From assembly GCA_018136815.1 (NCBI GenBank), contig CM030937.1, positions 3,833,820 through 3,897,819 of the forward strand: DNA of 64,000 nt, read 5' to 3'. Of this stretch, positions 61,426 through 64,000 are shown in pieces. The DNA is from Isochrysis galbana (taxonomy: Eukaryota > Haptophyta > Isochrysidales > Isochrysidaceae). Below the pieces are notes generated by a model. That model worked only from the letters and a program-made list of their open reading frames with translations, did no database searches and was not told the origin of the DNA. The number at the start of each line of letters is the position of its first letter. Within the stretch, counting starts at the first letter, position 1. Both the position numbers and the translations under genes were made by a program.

Positions 61426-61960
61426 TTATGCTTTATGCAGTGGAGTATCGTGATATACTTTTTCTTTCATGTTGAGATTGGCTCCATGTTCTATCAGGGA
61501 ACGGACGCACTTCGAGTGACCAATATATGCCGCGTGATGAAGAGGAGTGTAATCAAGATGGTTTTGCGCATTGACATCTGATCGATTTACCATTACCAAT
61601 AATAAAAATCTTTTAACATTCTCGCCTCACCCGTGGCACTGAATCGCATACTCGTAGCCACGCCCCCTTCCCTTCCTCACCCTCATTCCCCGCCTTGCGG
61701 CAACTCCCCTCGTGCTCTACTTAGGGGCTCGGGTCATGCATGTGGCATGTGGGGCGTCCGATCGGAGCGGGGTGCACCTGTCTTTAGCGGCGTGTTCTCA
61801 GCTCCCTCCTGTGCCACCAGGTGACCTGTTTTATCTTAAAATTGTGATCGATTTACCAATAGGTTTAAAATGGTCTTAAACCCATTTCTTGCCGCCACAT
61901 GCAGTGGAGTGTCTTGTGCTACATTTAAGGCAGCAATGGTCACGATCCAATCGTCCGGGC
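61426..61960 (-). pseudogene. ankyrin-repeat gene split by a SINE insertion
   Basis: Two minus-strand pieces, 61960-61845 (AQDTPLHVAARNGFKTILNL) and 61592-61426 (DVNAQNHLDYTPLHHAAYIG; HSKCVRSLIEHGANLNMKEK), belong to one frame. They are separated only by the insertion at 61593-61844 and its duplicated target. Each piece fits the TPLHxAA...G ankyrin pattern. The first piece is open upstream without an obvious start, and the second ends in TAA at 61426. The insertion puts stops in the frame, so the gene is now broken. Confidence 0.7.
61593..61844 (-). mobile_element. 5'-truncated SINE-like insertion with 14-bp TSD
   Basis: A 252-bp insertion flanked by the perfect repeat TGATCGATTTACCA (61579-61592 and 61845-61858). 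On the minus strand it contains CCCCTAAGTAGAGCACGAGG and ends GTTAAAAGATTTTTATTATT, as in the copy at 7942-8291. The CAACTAAG head is absent, so the element is 5'-truncated. Confidence 0.88.
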
Positions 61961-61964
61961 ACTG

Positions 61965-62225
61965 ATCGAGGCAGACTGTGATCTGGAGAAGAAGAACGAT
62001 TGTGGTTCTACAGCCTTGATTGAAGCAAAAAATCACCTATGTGCACAGCCACTGATTGACGCAGGCGCGGACGTGAATACTAAGAACAATAAAGGTTGGA
62101 CAGCCTTGATGTGTGCGTGCGACAGAGGTCTACAGCTGTTTGCACAGGCACTGATTGACGCAGGGAGGGGCTGACGTCAATGCTAAGGGAAATGATGGTT
62201 CGACAGCCTTGATGTCTGCATGCAT
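61965..62225 (+). pseudogene. ankyrin-repeat fragment, opposite orientation
   Basis: The plus strand reads ADCDLEKKNDCGSTALIEA, LCAQPLIDAGADVNTKNNKG, WTALMCACDRGLQLFAQALI, DAG, and then, after a shift of one base, GADVNAKGNDGSTALMSAC. These are tandem ankyrin repeats. Their orientation is opposite to the neighbour that ends about 5 bp away, and there is a frame break (GGGAGGGG near 62163), so this is a fragment or a rearranged locus. Confidence 0.65.
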
Positions 62226-63046
62226 TCCTATCTCTTTTTTTTTGGTTGGTTTCCCCGGCCTGCTTGGGCTGTTCTAGCCGCGTTTGTCGTGTTAGCGAAC
62301 GGTTCACATGAGCGTCTTGAGTCCTGTGATACTTTCGTACACATTCAAGTCTAAAAACATGAGTTTGACTTATGCTCCAGTGTTCATAGACCCAGGCCTT
62401 GTGAACCCAGTGAGCTGGCGTCACAAGTTTCCTCGCTATTCGATGTTTGTGCCTCGCATGAAGGGCCTCACAAAAAATATACCGGAGGGGGCCGCCTTCA
62501 TTTCGCGCACCGCCTTCGATGGCCTGAAATTCGGTATTTTTTGAAAATTTCGCCTGAGAACCCCCAATTTTTTTGCTGATCCATCCTACCCGAAGCCATA
62601 GGGAGCTTATTTAGCCCTTCATTCATCCATTGTAGCTGGTGCCCTCCGCACCCCCATAGTGAGTGACCGGGATATCACGCAGCCACAAATCCATTCACAG
62701 AGTTTCCAGAGCGGGCTTGCACCCATGACCCTCCTGCGCACCCTAGACGGCCCAGCCGCAGCGCTCATCCGCCACCCCACTCCAGCTGGCGTGCGCGGGA
62801 TGGAGGACTTTGCGCGAGCGCGGGCGGGAAGGATATACCCGAATGATTCCTCACCAGCCGCACCGCCTCCCAAAGCGCCTCCAGCGGCCGCAAGGTAGCA
62901 AGGGGGCTCGGGGAGCCTGACCACCAGCGCGCCCCGCCCTTTCACCATACCGCCCGTAGTTCTACCGGGCGCCACCTGAAAGTAAAGTACACGTTTCCCG
63001 GGCTGCTGCTTTCGTGGGAGGCGCGCCCTTGCGTCGGCCGCGAGCG
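62226..63046. other. intergenic, no gene recognised
   Basis: A 78-codon plus-strand frame (62308-62544, MSVLSPVILSYTFKSKN) and a minus-strand frame over it are both unremarkable, and I do not call either. The last 150 bp are the 5' flank of the phosphatase. Confidence 0.35.
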
Positions 63047-63937
63047 ATGGCCACCGCCGCACACGACCTCGCGCACTACCTGGCGGCAGCGAGGCAGGCT
63101 GCGCTGGGCGCGGGCAGGATGATCCGGGAGGCGCACGAGGCTAGACTTTGCGGCGACTCGCCCGCGCTCTCCCTCGGGAGCATCAAGAACAACCAGAGCT
63201 TTGCAGGTGAGCAGCAGATTGACTTGGTCACTGTGACCGACAAAGCCTGCGAGGATCACATTATCGTCGCGCTGCGCGAGCGCTTCCCGAGCCACATCTT
63301 CATCGGCGAGGAGTCAGCCACAGTGAGCGACAGCCCGCTCGCTCTCGGCACCGCACCCACGTGGATCATCGACCCGCTGGATGGAACCACCAACTTTGTC
63401 CATGGCTATCCACTCGTCACGGTCTCTATTGGCTTGGCTATCGGTGGAGAACTCGTGCTCGGCGTCATCTACAATCCATTTCTGGACGAGCTCGCTTGTG
63501 CTATCCGCGGCGGTGGCACCACACTGAACGGCAAACAAGTCCACGTCGGCTATGCGGCGAACGTCACACAGGCGCTAGTCTGCAATAATTTTGGTGCTTC
63601 ACGTGCGCCTGGGATGAACGCACTCAATACGGGCCGATTGCTCGCGCTGCTGGAGAGTAGTGTTCGCGGGATTCGCAATTCGGGCTCCGCCGCGCAGAAT
63701 ATGATGGACGTTGCCTGCGGCCGGCTCGACGCGTACTACGAGGAGGGCTTCGGTGGCCCGTGGGACGTGGCCGCCGGGAAAGTGATCGTGGAGGAAGCAG
63801 GAGGTGTGTGCACTATGGTCTCTGGCGAAGAGTTTCAACTGCGCGCCGGCAAAGGTGAGGTGATCTGTGGTAACCCAAGCGTCGTTGCAGACATTGCTCG
63901 TATTCTCAAGGTTGTGCCACGACCTGAAGCTGCTTGA
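63047..63937 (+). CDS. inositol monophosphatase family protein
   Basis: It hydrolyses inositol monophosphates (or a related sugar phosphate) with Mg2+ and lithium sensitivity in the family. 296 residues from ATG 63047 (context GCGATGG); the frame is open 11 codons further to a GTG, which I reject. Motifs: FIGEESA (metal-binding Glu), WIIDPLDGTTNFVHG (motif 1, Asp-x-Asp-Gly-Thr), VSIGLAIGGELVLGVIYNPF, RNSGSAAQNMMDVACGRLDA and GPWDVAAGKVIVEEAGG (motif 2, Trp-Asp-x-Ala-Ala-Gly). Length and motif spacing fit IMPase (about 270-290 residues). Single exon, probably cytosolic. Confidence 0.93.
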   Translation: MATAAHDLAHYLAAARQAALGAGRMIREAHEARLCGDSPALSLGSIKNNQSFAGEQQIDLVTVTDKACEDHIIVALRERFPSHIFIGEESATVSDSPLALGTAPTWIIDPLDGTTNFVHGYPLVTVSIGLAIGGELVLGVIYNPFLDELACAIRGGGTTLNGKQVHVGYAANVTQALVCNNFGASRAPGMNALNTGRLLALLESSVRGIRNSGSAAQNMMDVACGRLDAYYEEGFGGPWDVAAGKVIVEEAGGVCTMVSGEEFQLRAGKGEVICGNPSVVADIARILKVVPRPEAA

Positions 63938-64000
63938 TTCGATGACTCAGTGTGGAGAGCCTGGGAAAAGCGCTACTATCCCCCATGGAATCTACGTTTG
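63938..64000. other. 3' flank of the phosphatase to window end
   Basis: 63 bp of non-coding sequence, nothing recognised. Confidence 0.5.

Noticed and set aside
62308-62544. 78-residue plus-strand ORF and its antisense partner
   Set aside because: Neither shows a domain, and both lie in repeat-rich sequence next to broken ankyrin pieces.

Overview
The window is nuclear DNA of a eukaryote, most likely a unicellular alga. It is GC-rich, and its genes carry short introns of about 95-200 nt, mostly GT-AG with one GC-AG. It holds several recent retroelement insertions, long simple repeats and two 100-N scaffold gaps. The mix of a bacterial-type glucokinase, an aluminium/iron-type ABC transporter, plant-like glycosyltransferases and an F-box/ApaG protein fits a haptophyte, stramenopile or similar alga. 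I cannot name the lineage from sequence alone.

Layout. 1-8.3 kb: repeats, then an internally deleted Ty3/gypsy element (1232-7780) with 848-bp LTRs and a 5-bp target-site duplication (TSD), followed by a SINE-like insertion with a 17-bp TSD. 8.9-12.7 kb: an NYN/PIN-like nuclease gene (-), a 573-bp inverted-repeat element full of hairpins, and a two-domain VOC protein (+). 13.0-24.6 kb: a long Ty3/gypsy relative with gag, a cytosine-C5-methyltransferase-like domain, protease, RT, RNase H, integrase and chromodomain; its 3' end is lost in the first gap. 24.7-31.7 kb: glucokinase (-), a LIM-domain protein (-) and an FBXO3/SKIP16-like F-box/ApaG protein (+). 31.7-38.4 kb: fragments (ankyrin, LRR), a 167-bp MITE, a small two-helix membrane protein between direct repeats, a two-exon unknown gene and a ~790-bp CT tract. 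38.4-53.3 kb: a fused FetB-FetA-type ABC transporter (+), a large inverted SINE pair, a GT77-like glycosyltransferase (+), a kinesin with an RME-8-like domain (-) and a FUT8-like fucosyltransferase (+). 54.3-64 kb: a solo LTR with TSD, an RRP44/DIS3 exosome nuclease cut by the second gap (-), repeats, an ankyrin gene split by a SINE, and an inositol monophosphatase (+).

The cellular genes are unrelated housekeeping or membrane functions in mixed orientation with no operon logic. The most unusual system is the retrotransposon family. The long copy carries a phage-type DNA cytosine methyltransferase-like domain directly downstream of gag. That domain sits in the same reading frame, separated from gag only by one UAG codon, and has no in-frame ATG for about 200 codons. 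This suggests a Gag-methyltransferase-Pol readthrough product. In this family gag translation also begins inside the LTR, so every LTR carries the gag start. The shorter copy keeps gag and the integrase tail and has lost about 6.2 kb including the methyltransferase.

All homology statements come from reading motifs by eye. No search was run.
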